64,000 nucleotides of DNA from Plazaster borealis (lineage: Eukaryota > Echinodermata > Asteroidea > Forcipulatida > Labidiasteridae). The notes below the pieces were generated by a model, which saw nothing but the letters and a program-made list of their open reading frames with translations, did not search any database and was not told the origin of the DNA. The DNA lies in contig CM037472.1 of assembly GCA_021014325.1 (NCBI GenBank), forward strand, positions 8,494,001-8,558,000, written 5' to 3'. This document shows, piece after piece, positions 37,401 to 49,768 of this stretch. The translations under genes were made by a program, and so were the position numbers. Every line of letters starts with the position of its first letter. The stretch's first letter is position 1.

Positions 37401-40400
37401 TTTTTTCTTTCATCATTTTCTTGCAACTTCGATGACCAATTGAGCCCAAATTTTCACAGGCTTGTTGTTTTATGCATATGTTGGGATACACCAAATGAGA
37501 ACACTGGTCTTTGACAATTACCAAACGTGTACGATGCCTTTAATAACGAAACACTCCCACAAAATACAACATGGCACTAATGTTCTTCCATAAGTTTTAG
37601 TACCTGTTTGAAGGTGTAGTCTTTGCAACGAGTCTTTTGTTCGATTTGTTTTGCTATCAACTCCTCAAGTTTTCTTCCAGGATAAGCCCCCAATCGCCAG
37701 ATCAGGTTAACAAGTCGCCTACATGGCCACCAGCAACCGTCTGCCATGAAAATGAGTCAATGGCAAAAGTCACAGACAGTGGTGATGATGACATTGACAA
37801 TGACCACGACACTGAGAATTAGGCCGAGCATTTTGAAATCTGTCCAATATTCCGGTACAAAATATCAACCATGCAATGACTACAATTCGATGGTCTCAAA
37901 AATTTAAACAAATTATAAAGGCCAATAGCCTATACATGTAAACTTCATTGGTTGTAGAGCATGCACACCGTTTGATAATAGGTATCAATGTCAATGATAA
38001 TAACTTCAACAATGTCAAAATAAACTTGTTTCCCTTTTGGCCCTTTTGGGATGGACATACCTTTCTTCAAATATTAACTAGAAAGCATGTTAGCAAAGGT
38101 GAACTGCTTAGCCAATCTAAGCTTGCAAAATTTCTTAAAATGAGTTGAAATACGGTGCCATACAGAGCCCGGGAACCCCTAAAGGGACAGATGAAGACAA
38201 ACATGTACAGGTAAAAATGTTAAATTCGTTTATTATTTCGTTCCCTCAAAATGTTATTTCGTCCCCTCAAAATGTTCGTTCCCCCACATAATTTATTCAA
38301 TTCCCTAAAAAATCCTTCACCCTCAAAATAATTCTTCGAGTGGATGAAATAATATTTCGATGAACGAAATCACTTCGATGCAACGAACTATTCTGAGGGA
38401 ATGATATTTCGAGGGGACGAAACATTATTTTGAGGGAACGATATGCTAGTTCCGTAAGCCCCTATGGGAACAAGTAAAACATCTTTAAACGATTTCGTGC
38501 GCTTGAAATCATTTTGAGTGTTCAAAATAATGTATTTCTTGCGCCTGAAAAAAGTATTTGTGAGCTCGAAATCCTGTAAGAGCCCAAAAAATGATTTTGA
38601 GCGCACGACATGAAGAACTAAAATTACTTATTTCGTGTTCATTTATTGTTTTCTTCATAATCCCACTCTAGTCAATTTTTCTTTGTTCAACCCAAAATCA
38701 TTTAATATTTACCCAGTCAGTTTCCCTTGTGGTCCATTACTTGAATTATATGATATATAAAAAAAAAAGTCGCATCCCCTTAAGGTGATCCCCGGCTGCC
38801 GCTTCCCAGGTTGTATCGTATGGGTGTGATCCCTGGCTACACGGCAGTTTGCGGTTGAATGGCTTTCTGACTGGCACCCCCCGAACAAAGATATTGACAA
38901 AATAGGGAGACCGCCAACATAGGGCTAGATAGCTCAGTTGGTAGAGCGCCGGCACGTTAAACCGGAGGTCGTTGGTTCAAATCAAGCGCTAGTCAATTTT
39001 TCTTTGTTCAACCCAAAAGCATTTAATATTTAACCAGTCAGTTTCCGTGGAGTTACATTACTTGAATTATATGATATATAAAAAAAAAGTCGCATCCCTT
39101 AAGGTGATCCCCGGCTGCCGCTTCCCAGGTTGTATCGTATGGGTGTGATCCCTGGCTACACGGCAGTTTGCGGTTGAATGGCTTTCTGACTGGCACCCCC
39201 CGAACAAAGATATTGACAAAATAGGGAGACCGCCAACATAGGGCTAGATAGCTCAGTTGGTAGAGCGCCGGCACGTTAAACCGGAGGTCGTTGGTTCAAA
39301 TCCCACTCTAGTCAATTTTTCTTTGTTCAACCCAAAATCATTTAATATTTACCCAGTCAGTTTCCCTTGTGGTCCATTACTTGAATTATATGATATATAA
39401 AAAAGTCGCATCCTTAAGGTGATCCCCGGCTGCCGCTTCCCAGGTTGTATCGTATGGGTGTGATCCCTGGCTACACGGCAGTTTGCGGTTGAATGGCTTT
39501 CTGACTGGCACCCCCCGAACAAAGATATTGACAAAATAGGGAGACCGCCAACATAGGGCTAGATAGCTCAGTTGGTAGAGCGCCGGCACGTTAAACCGGA
39601 GGTCGTTGGTTCAAATCCCACTCTAGTCAATTTTTCTTTGTTCAACCCAAAATCATTTAATATTTACCCAGTCAGTTTCCCTTGTGGTCCATTACTTGAA
39701 TTATATGATATATAAAAAAGTCGCATCCCCTTAAGGTGATCCCCGGCTGCCGCTTCCCAGGTTGTATCGTATGGGTGTGATCCCTGGCTACACGGCAGTT
39801 TGCGGTTGAATGGCTTTCTGACTGGCACCCCGAACAAAGATATTGACAAAATAGGAGACCGCCAACATAGGGCTAGATAGCTCAGTTGGTAGAGCGCCGG
39901 CACGTTAAACCGGAGGTCGTTGGTTCAAATCCCACTCTAGTCAATTTTTCTTTGTTCAACCCAAAATCATTTAATATTTACCCAGTCAGTTTCCCTTGTG
40001 GTCCATTACTTGAATTATATGATATATAAAAAAAAGTCGCATCCCCTTAAGGTGATCCCCGGCTGCCGCTTCCCAGGTTGTATCGTATGGGTGTGATCCC
40101 TGGCTACACGGCAGTTTGCGGTTGAATGGCTTTCTGACTGGCACCCCCCGAACAAAGATATTGACAAAATAGAGACCACCAACATAGGGCTAGATAGCTC
40201 AGTTGGTAGAGCGCCGGCACGTTAAACCGGAGGTCGTTGGTTCAAATCCCACTCTAGTCAATTTTTCTTTGTTCAACCCAAAATCATTTAATATTTACCC
40301 AGTCAGTTTCCCTTGTGGTCCATTACTTGAATTATATGATATATAAAAAAGTCGCATCTCCTTTAGGTGATCCCCGGCTGCCGCTTCCCAGGTTGTATCG

Positions 40401-43400
40401 TATGGGTGTGATCCCTGGCTACACGGCAGTTTGCGGTTGAATGGCTTTCTGACTGGCACCCCCCGAACTTAGATATTGACAAAATAGGGAGACCGCCAAC
40501 ATAGGGCTAGATAGCTCAGTTGGTAGAGCGCCGGCACGTTAAACCGGAGGTCGTTGGTTCAAATCCCACTCTAGTCAATTTTTCTTTGTTCAACCCAAAA
40601 TCATTTAATATTTACCCAGTCAGTTTCCTTTGTGGTCCATTACTTGAATTATATGATATATAAAAAAAAGTCGCATCCCCTTAAGGTGATCCCCGGCTGC
40701 CGCTTCCCAGGTTGTATCGTATGGGTGTGATCCTGGCTACACGGCAGTTTGCGGTTGAATGGCTTTCTGACTGGCACCCCGAACAAAGATATTGACAAAA
40801 TAGGAGACCGCCAACATAGGGCTAGATAGCTCAGTTGGTAGAGCGCCGGCACGTTAAACCGGAGGTCGTTGGTTCAAATCCCACTCTAGTCAATTTTTCT
40901 TTGTTCAACCCAAAATCATTTAATATTTACCCAGTCAGTTTCCTTGTGGTCCATTACTTGAATTATATGATATATAAAAAAGTCGCATCCCCTTAAGGTG
41001 ATCCCCGGCTGCCGCTTCCCAGGTTGTATCGTATGGGTGTGATCCTGGCTACACGGCAGTTTGCGGTTGAATGGCTTTCTGACTGGCACCCCGAACAAAG
41101 ATATTGACAAAATAGGGAGACCGCCAACATAGGGCTAGATAGCTCAGTTGGTAGAGCGCCGGCACGTTAAACCGGAGGTCGTTGGTTCAAATCCCACTCT
41201 AGTCAATTTTTCTTTGTTCAACCCAAAATCATTTAATATTTACCCAGTCAGTTTCCTTGTGGTCCATTACTTGAATTATATGATATATAAAAAAGTCGCA
41301 TCCCCTTAAGGTGATCCTCGGCTGCCGCTTCCCAGGTTGTATCGTATGGGTGTGATCCCTGGCTACACGGCAGTTTGCGGTTGAATGGCTTTCTGACTGG
41401 CACCCCCGGAAAAAGATATTGACAAAATAGGAGACCGCCAACATAGGGCTAGATAGCTCAGTTGGTAGAGCGCCGGCACGTTAAACCGGAGGTCGTTGGT
41501 TCAAATCCCACTCTAGTCAATTTTTCTTTGTTCAACCCAAAATCATTTAATATTTACCCAGTCAGTTTCCTTGTGGTCCATTACTTGAATTATATGATAT
41601 ATAAAAAAGTCGCATCCCCTTAAGGTGATCCCCGGCTGCCGCTTCCCAGGTTGTATCGTATGGGTGTGATCCTGGCTACACGGCAGTTTGCGGTTGAATG
41701 GCTTTCTGACTGGCACCCCCGAACAAAGATATTGACAAAATAGGAGACCGCCAACATAGGGCTAGATAGCTCAGTTGGTAGAGCGCCGGCACGTTAAACC
41801 GGAGGTCGTTGGTTCAAATCCCACTCTAGTCAATTTTTCTTTGTTCAACCCAAAATCATTTAATATTTACCCAGTCAGTTTCCCTTGTGGTCCATTACTT
41901 GAATTATATGATATATACAAAAGTCGCATCCCCTTAAGGTGATCCTCGGCTGCCGCTTCCCAGGTTGTATCGTATGGGTGTGATCCTGGCTACACGGCAG
42001 TTTGCGGTTGAATGGCTTTCTGACTGGCACCCCCCGAACAAAGATATTGACAAAATAGGGAGACCGCCAACATAGGGCTAGATAGCTCAGTTGGTAGAGC
42101 GCCGGCACGTTAAACCGGAGGTCGTTGGTTCAAATCCCACTCTAGTCAATTTTTCTTTGTTCAACCCAAAATCATTTAATATTTACCCAGTCAGTTTCCC
42201 TTGTGGTCCATTACTTGAATTATATGATATATAAATAAAGGTCGCAGACCCTTAAGGTGATCCCCGGCTGCCGCTTCCCAGGTTGTATCGTATGGGTCTG
42301 ATCCCAGCCTACACGGCAGTTTGCGGTTGAATGGCTTTCTGACTGGCACCCCCCGAACAAAGATATTGACAAAATAGGGAGACCGCCAACATAGGGCTAG
42401 ATAGCTCAGTTGGTAGAGCGCCGGCACGTTAAACCGGAGGTCGTTGGTTCAAATCCCACTCTAGTCAATTTTTCTTTGTTCAACCCAAAATCATTTAATA
42501 TTTACCCAGTCAGTTTCCCTTGTGGTCCATTACTTGAATTATATGATATATAAAAAAAAAGTCGCATCCCCTTAAGGTGATCCCCGGCTGCCGCTTCCCA
42601 GGTTGTATCGTATGGGTGTGATCCCTGGCTACACGGCAGTTTGCGGTTGAATGGCTTTCTGACTGGCACCCCCCGAACAAAGATATTGACAAAATAGGGA
42701 GACCGCCAACATAGGGCTAGATAGCTCAGTTGGTAGAGCGCCGGCACGTTAAACCGGAGGTCGTTGGTTCAAATCCCACTCTAGTCAATTTTTCTTTGTT
42801 CAACCCAAAATCATTTAATATTTACCCAGTCAGTTTCCCTTGTGGTCCATTACTTGAATTATATGATATATAAAAAAAAGTCGCATCCCTTAAGGTGATC
42901 CCCGGCTGCCGCTTCCCAGGTTGTATCGTATGGGTGTGATCCCTGGCTACACGGCAGTTTGCGGTTGAATGGCTTTCTGACTGTAACCAACAGAACAAAT
43001 ATATTCACAAAAAACATACACAGCCAACATAGGGCTAGATAGCTCAGTTGGTAGAGCGCCGGCACGTTAAACCGGAGGTCGTTGGTTCAAATCCCACTCT
43101 AGTCAATTTTTCTTTGTTCAACCCAAAATCATTTAATATTTACCCAGTCAGTTTCCCTTGTGGTCCATTACTTGAATTATATGATATATAAAAAAAAGTC
43201 GCATCCCCTTAAGGTGATCCCCGGCTGCCGCTTCCCAGGTTGTATCGTATGGATGTCTGAAGGGCAGTTTGCGGTTGAATGGCTTTCTGACTGGCACCCC
43301 CCGAACAAAGATATTGACAAAATAGGGAGACCGCCAACATAGGGCTAGATAGCTCAGTTGGTAGAGCGCCGGCACGTTAAACCGGAGGTCGTTGGTTCAA

Positions 43401-46400
43401 ATCCCACTCTAGTCAATTTTTCTTTGTTCAACCCAAAATCATTTAATATTTACCCAGTCAGTTTCCCTTGTGGTCCATTACTTGAATTATATGATATATA
43501 AAAAAGTCGCATCCCCTTAAGGTGATCCCGGCTGCCGCTTCCCAGGTTGTATCGTATGGGTGTGATCCTGGCTACACGGCAGTTTGCGGTTGAATGGCTT
43601 TCTGACTGGCACCCCCGAACAAAGATATTGACAAAATAGGAGACCGCCAACATAGGGCTAGATAGCTCAGTTGGTAGAGCGCCGGCACGTTAAACCGGAG
43701 GTCGTTGGTTCAAATCCCACTCTAGTCAGTTTTTCTTTGTTCAACCCAAAATCATTTAATATTTACCCAGTCAGTTTCCCTTGTGGTCCATTACTTGAAT
43801 TATATGATATATAAAAAGTCGCATCCCCTTAAGGTGATCCCCGGCTGCCGCTTCCCAGGTTGTATCGTATGGGTGTGATCCCTGGCTACACGGCAGTTTG
43901 CGGTTGAATGGCTTTCTGACTGGCACCCCCGAACAAAGATATTGACAAAATAGGAGACCGCCAACATAGGGCTAGATAGCTCAGTTGGTAGAGCGCCGGC
44001 ACGTTAAACCGGAGGTCGTTGGTTCAAATCCCACTCTAGTCAATTTTTCTTTGTTCAACCCAAAATCATTTAATATTTACCCAGTCAGTTTCCCTTGTGG
44101 TCCATTACTTGAATTATATGATATATAAAAAAGTCGCATCCCCTTAAGGTGATCCCCGGCTGCCGCTTCCCAGGTTGTATCGTATGGGTGTGATCCTGGC
44201 TACACGGCAGTTTGCGGTTGAATGGCTTTCTGACTGGCACCCCGAACAAAGATATTGACAAAATAGGGAGACCGCCAACATAGGGCTAGATAGCTCAGTT
44301 GGTAGAGCGCCGGCACGTTAAACCGGAGGTCGTTGGTTCAAATCCCACTCTAGTCAATTTTTCTTTGTTCAACCCAAAATCATTTAATATTTACCCAGTC
44401 AGTTTCCTTGTGGTCCATTACTTGAATTATATGATATATAAAAAAGTCGCATCCTTAAGGTGATCCCCGGCTGCCGCTTCCCAGGTTGTATCGTATGGGT
44501 GTGATCCTGGCTACACGGCAGTTTGCGGTTGAATGGCTTTCTGACTGGCACCCCGAACAAAGATATTGACAAAATAGGAGACCGCCAACATAGGGCTAGA
44601 TAGCTCAGTTGGTAGAGCGCCGGCACGTTAAACCGGAGGTCGTTGGTTCAAATCCCACTCTAGTCAATTTTTCTTTGTTCAACCCAAAATCATTTAATAT
44701 TTACCCAGTCAGTTTTCCTTGTGGTCCATTACTTGAATTATATGATATATAAAAAAAAGTCGCATCCCCTTAAGGTGATCCCCGGCTGCCGCTTCCCAGG
44801 TTGTATCGTATGGGTGTGATCCCTGGCTACACGGCAGTTTGCGGTTGAATGGCTTTCTGACTGGCACCCCCCGAACAAAGATATTGACAAAATAGTGAGA
44901 CCGCCAACATAGGGCTAGATAGCTCAGTTGGTAGAGCGCCGGCACGTTAAACCGGAGGTCGTTGGTTCAAATCCCACTCTAGTCAATTTTTCTTTGTTCA
45001 ACCCAAAATCATTTAATATTTACCCAGTCAGTTTTCCTTGTGGTCCATTACTTGAATTATATGATATATAAAAAAAAGTCGCATCCCCTTAAGGTGATCC
45101 CCGGCTTCCGCTTCCCAGGTTGTATCGTATGGGTGTGATCCCTGGCTACACGGCAGTTTGCTGTTGAATGGCTTTCTGACTGGCACCCCCCGAACAAAGA
45201 TATTGACAAAATAGGGAGACCGCCAACATAGGGCTAGATAGCTCAGTTGGTAGAGCGCCGGCACGTTAAACCGGAGGTCGTTGGTTCAAATCCCACTCTA
45301 GTCAATTTTTCTTTGTTCAACCCAAAATCATTTAATATTTACCCAGTCAGTTTCCCTTGTGGTCCATTACTTGAATTATATGATATATAAAAAAAGTCGC
45401 ATCCTTAAGGTGATCCCCGGCTGCCGCTTCCCAGGTTGTATCGTATGGGTGTGATCCTGGCTACACGGCAGTTTGCGGTTGAATGGCTTTCTGACTGGCA
45501 CCCCGAACAAAGATATTGACAAAATAGGGAGACCGCCAACATAGGGCTAGATAGCTCAGTTGGTAGAGCGCCGGCACGTTAAACCGGAGGTCGTTGGTTC
45601 AAATCCCACTCTAGTCAATTTTTCTTTGTTCAACCCAAAATCATTTAATATTTACCCAGTCAGTTTCCTTGTGGTCCATTACTTGAATTATATGATATAT
45701 AAAAAAAGTCGCATCCTTAAGGTGATCCCCGGCTGCCGCTTCCCAGGTTGTATCGTATGGGTGTGATCCCTGGCTACACGGCAGTTTGCGGTTGAATGGC
45801 TTTCTGACTGGCACCCCCCGAAAGAAAGATACTGACAAAATAGGACCGCCAACATAGGGCTAGATAGCTCAGTTGGTAGAGCGCCGGCACGTTAAACCGG
45901 AGGTCGTTGGTTCAAATCCCACTCTAGTCAATTTTTCTTTGTTCAACCCAAAATCATTTAATATTTACCCAGTCAGTTTCCCTTGTGGTCCATTACTTGA
46001 ATTATATGATATATAAAAAAAGTCGCATCCCCTTAAGGTGATCCCCGGCTGCCGCTTCCCAGGTTGTATCGTCTGGGTGTGATCCCTGGCTACACGGCAG
46101 TTTGCGGTTGAATGGCTTTCTGACTGGCACCCCCCGAACAAAGATATTGACAAAATAGGGAGACCGCCAACATAGGGCTAGATAGCTCAGTTGGTAGAGC
46201 GCCGGCACGTTAAACCGGAGGTCGTTGGTTCAAATCCCACTCTAGTCAATTTTTCTTTGTTCAACCCAAAATCATTTAATATTTACCCAGTCAGTTTCCT
46301 TGTGGTCCATTACTTGAATTATATGATATATAAAAAAAAAAGTCGCATCCTTAAGGTGATCCCCGGCTGCCGCTTCCCAGGTTGTATCGTATGGGTGTGA

Positions 46401-49400
46401 TCCTGGCTACACGGCAGTTTGCGGTTGAATGGCTTTCTGACTGGCACCCCCGAACAAAGATATTGACAAAATAGGGAGACCGCCAACATAGGGCTAGATA
46501 GCTCAGTTGGTAGAGCGCCGGCACGTTAAACCGGAGGTCGTTGGTTCAAATCCCACTCTAGTCAATTTTTCTTTGTTCAACCCAAAATCATTTAATATTT
46601 ACCCAGTCAGTTTCTTGTGGTCCATTACTTGAATTATATGATATATAAAAAAGTCGCATCCTTAAGGTGATCCCCGGCTGCCGCTTCCCAGGTTGTATCG
46701 TAGGGGTGTGATCCTGGCTACACGGCAGTTTGCGGTTGAATGGCTTTCTGACTGGCACCCCCGAACAAAGATATTGACAAAATAGGAGACCGCCAACATA
46801 GGGCTAGATAGCTCAGTTGGTAGAGCGCCGGCACGTTAAACCGGAGGTCGTTGGTTCAAATCCCACTCTAGTCAATTTTTCTTTGTTCAACCCAAAATCA
46901 TTTAATATTTACCCAGTCAGTTTCCTTGTGGTCCATTACTTGAATTATATGATATATAAAAAAGTCGCATCCCCTTAAGGTGATCCCCGGCTGCCGCTTC
47001 CCAGGTTGTATCGTATGGGTGTGATCCTGGCTACACGGCAGTTTGCGGTTGAATGGCTTTCTGACTGGCACCCCGAACAAAGATATTGACAAAATAGGAG
47101 ACCGCCAACATAGGGCTAGATAGCTCAGTTGGTAGAGCGCCGGCACGTTAAACCGGAGGTCGTTGGTTCAAATCCCACTCTAGTCAATTTTTCTTTGTTC
47201 AACCCAAAATCATTTAATATTTACCCAGTCAGTTTCCCTTGTGGTCCATTACTTGAATTATATGATATATAAAAAAGTCGCATCCCCTTAAGGTGATCCC
47301 CGGCTGCCGCTTCCCAGGTTGTATCGTATGGGTGTGATCCTGGCTACACGGCAGTTTGCGGTTGAATGGCTTTCTGACTGGCACCCCGAACAAAGATATT
47401 GACAAAATAGGAGACCGCCAACATAGGGCTAGATAGCTCAGTTGGTAGAGCGCCGGCACGTTAAACCGGAGGTCGTTGGTTCAAATCCCACTCTAGTCAA
47501 TTTTTCTTTGTTCAACCCAAAATCATTTAATATTTACCCAGTCAGTTTCCCTTGTGGTCCATTACTTGAATTATATGATATATATAAAAAAGTCGCATCC
47601 CCTTAAGGTGATCCCCGGCTGCCGCTTCCCAGGTTGTATCGTATGGGTGTGATCCCTGGCTACACGGCAGTTTGCGGTTGAATGGCTTTCTGACTGGCAC
47701 CCCCCGAACAAAGATATTGACAAAATAGGAGACCGCCAACATAGGGCTAGATAGCTCAGTTGGTAGAGCGCCGGCACGTTAAACCGGAGGTCGTTGGTTC
47801 AAATCCCACTCTAGTCAATTTTTCTTTGTTCAACCCAAAATCATTTAATATTTACCCAGTCAGTTTCCTTGTGGTCCATTACTTGAATTATATGATATAT
47901 AAAAAAAAGTCGCATCTCCTTAAGGTGATCCCCGGCTGCCGCTTCCCAGGTTGTATCGTATGGGTGTGATCCCTGGCTACACGGCAGTTTGCGGTTGAAT
48001 GGCTTTCTGACTGGCACCCCCCGAACAAAGATATTGACAAAATAGGACCGCCAACATAGGGCTAGATAGCTCAGTTGGTAGAGCGCCGGCACGTTAAACC
48101 GGAGGTCGTTGGTTCAAATCCCACTCTAGTCAATTTTTCTTTGTTCAACCCAAAATCATTTAATATTTACCCAGTCAGTTTCCCTTGTGGTCCATTACTT
48201 GAATTATATGATATATAAAAAAAAGTCGCATCCACTTCAGGTGTTCCCCGGATGCCGGTTGTCAGGTTGTATCGTATGGGTGTGATCCCTGGCTACACGG
48301 CAGTTTGCGGTTGAATGGCTTTCTGACTGGCACCCCCCGAACAAAGATATTGACAAAATAGGGAGACCGCCAACATAGGTCTAGATAGCTCAGTTTGTAG
48401 AGCGCCGGCACGTTAAACCGGAGGTCGTTGGTTCAAATCCCACTCTAGTCAATTTTTCTTTGTTCAACCCAAAATCATTTAATATTTACCCAGTCAGTTT
48501 CCTTGTGGTCCATTACTTGAATTATATGATATATAAAAAAAAGTCGCATCCCCTTAAGGTGATCCCCGGCTGCCGCTTCCCAGGTTGTATCGTATGGGTG
48601 TGGCTACACGGCAGTTTGCGGTTGAATGGCTTTCTGACTGGCACCCCCCGAACAAAGATATTGACAAAATAGGGAGACCGCCAACATAGGGCTAGATAGC
48701 TCAGTTGGTAGAGCGCCGGCACGTTAAACCGGAGGTCGTTGGTTCAAATCCCACTCTAGTCAATTTTTCTTTGTTCAACCCAAAATCATTTAATATTTAC
48801 CCAGTCAGTTTCCCTTGTGGTCCATTACTTGAATTATATGATATATAAAAAAAAGTCGCATTCCCTTAAGGTGATCCCCGGCTGCCGCTTCCCAGGTTGT
48901 ATCGTATGGGTGTGATCCCTGGCTACACGGCAGTTTGCGGTTGAATGGCTTTCTGACTGGCACCCCCCGAACAAAGATATTGACAAAATAGGGAGACCGC
49001 CAACATAGGGCTAGATAGCTCAGTTGGTAGAGCGCCGGCACGTTAAACCGGAGGTCGTTGGTTCAAATCCCACTCTAGTCAATTTTTCTTTGTTCAACCC
49101 AAAATCATTTAATATTTACCCAGTCAGTTTCCTTGTGGTCCATTACTTGAATTATATGATATATAAAAAAGTCGCATCCCCTTAAGGTGATCCCCGGCTG
49201 CCGCATCAAAGGTTGTATCGTAACGGTCTGAGCCCTGGCTACACGGCAGTTTGCGGTTGCATGGCTTTCTGACTGGCCCCCCCCGAACAATGATTTTGAC
49301 AATATCGGGTGACCGCCAACATAGGGCTAGATAGCTCAGTTGGTAGAGCGCCGGCACGTTAAACCGGAGGTCGTTGGTTCAAATCCCACTCTAGTCAATT

Positions 49401-49737
49401 TTTCTTTGTTCAACCCAAAATCATTTAATATTTACCCAGTCAGTTTCCCTTGTGGTCCATTACTTGAATTATATGATATATAAAAAAAAGTCGCATCCCC
49501 TTAAGGTGATCCCCGGCTGCCGCTTCCCAGGTTGTATCGTATGGGTGTGATCCTGGCTACACGGCAGTTTGCGGTTGAATGGCTTTCTGACTGGCACCCC
49601 GAACAAAGATATTGACAAAATAGGAGACCGCCAACATAGGGCTAGATAGCTCAGTTGGTAGAGCGCCGGCACGTTAAACCGGAGGTCGTTGGTTCAAATC
49701 CCACTCTAGTCAATTTTTCTTTGTTCAACCCAAAATC

Positions 49738-49768
<31 letters not shown>

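Larger units (their letters stand above)
38660..49739 (+). repeat. Tandem array of 35 tRNA-like units (about 315 bp each)
   Basis: Each unit holds a 73-nt tRNA-like sequence, a T5 run, a conserved block (CCCAAAATCATTTAATA, then CCCAGTCAGTTTCC), an A-rich stretch and about 150 bp of further sequence. tRNA-like starts: 38923, 39242, 39557, 39871, 40188, 40505, 40820, 41133, 41447, 41760, 42076, 42395, 42715, 43033, 43343, 43656, 43970, 44284, 44594, 44913, 45232, 45545, 45858, 46176, 46492, 46802, 47114, 47427, 47745, 48060, 48379, 48690, 49009, 49325, 49640. The array begins in the 3' part of a tRNA-like copy and ends at a TA microsatellite. It fills intron 2 of patatin A on the opposite strand. 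Unit lengths vary from 310 to 320, mainly in homopolymers. Confidence 0.95.

Noticed and set aside
38709..49672. Repeated 60-80 codon frames on the minus strand in each array unit (starting [14 protein letters not shown])
   Set aside because: They translate the complement of the tRNA-like sequence and its upstream spacer. The frames break and change end with each homopolymer difference, so they are not conserved as protein.
39242..49712. Thirty-five functional tRNA-Asn genes
   Set aside because: I kept them only as tRNA-like. C33, the anticodon-stem mismatch and the SINE-like core downstream argue against ordinary tRNA-Asn genes, although it cannot be excluded from sequence alone.
38660..49739. 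CRISPR-like array
   Set aside because: Whole units of about 315 bp are repeated with no unique spacers, and the setting is an intron of an animal gene.
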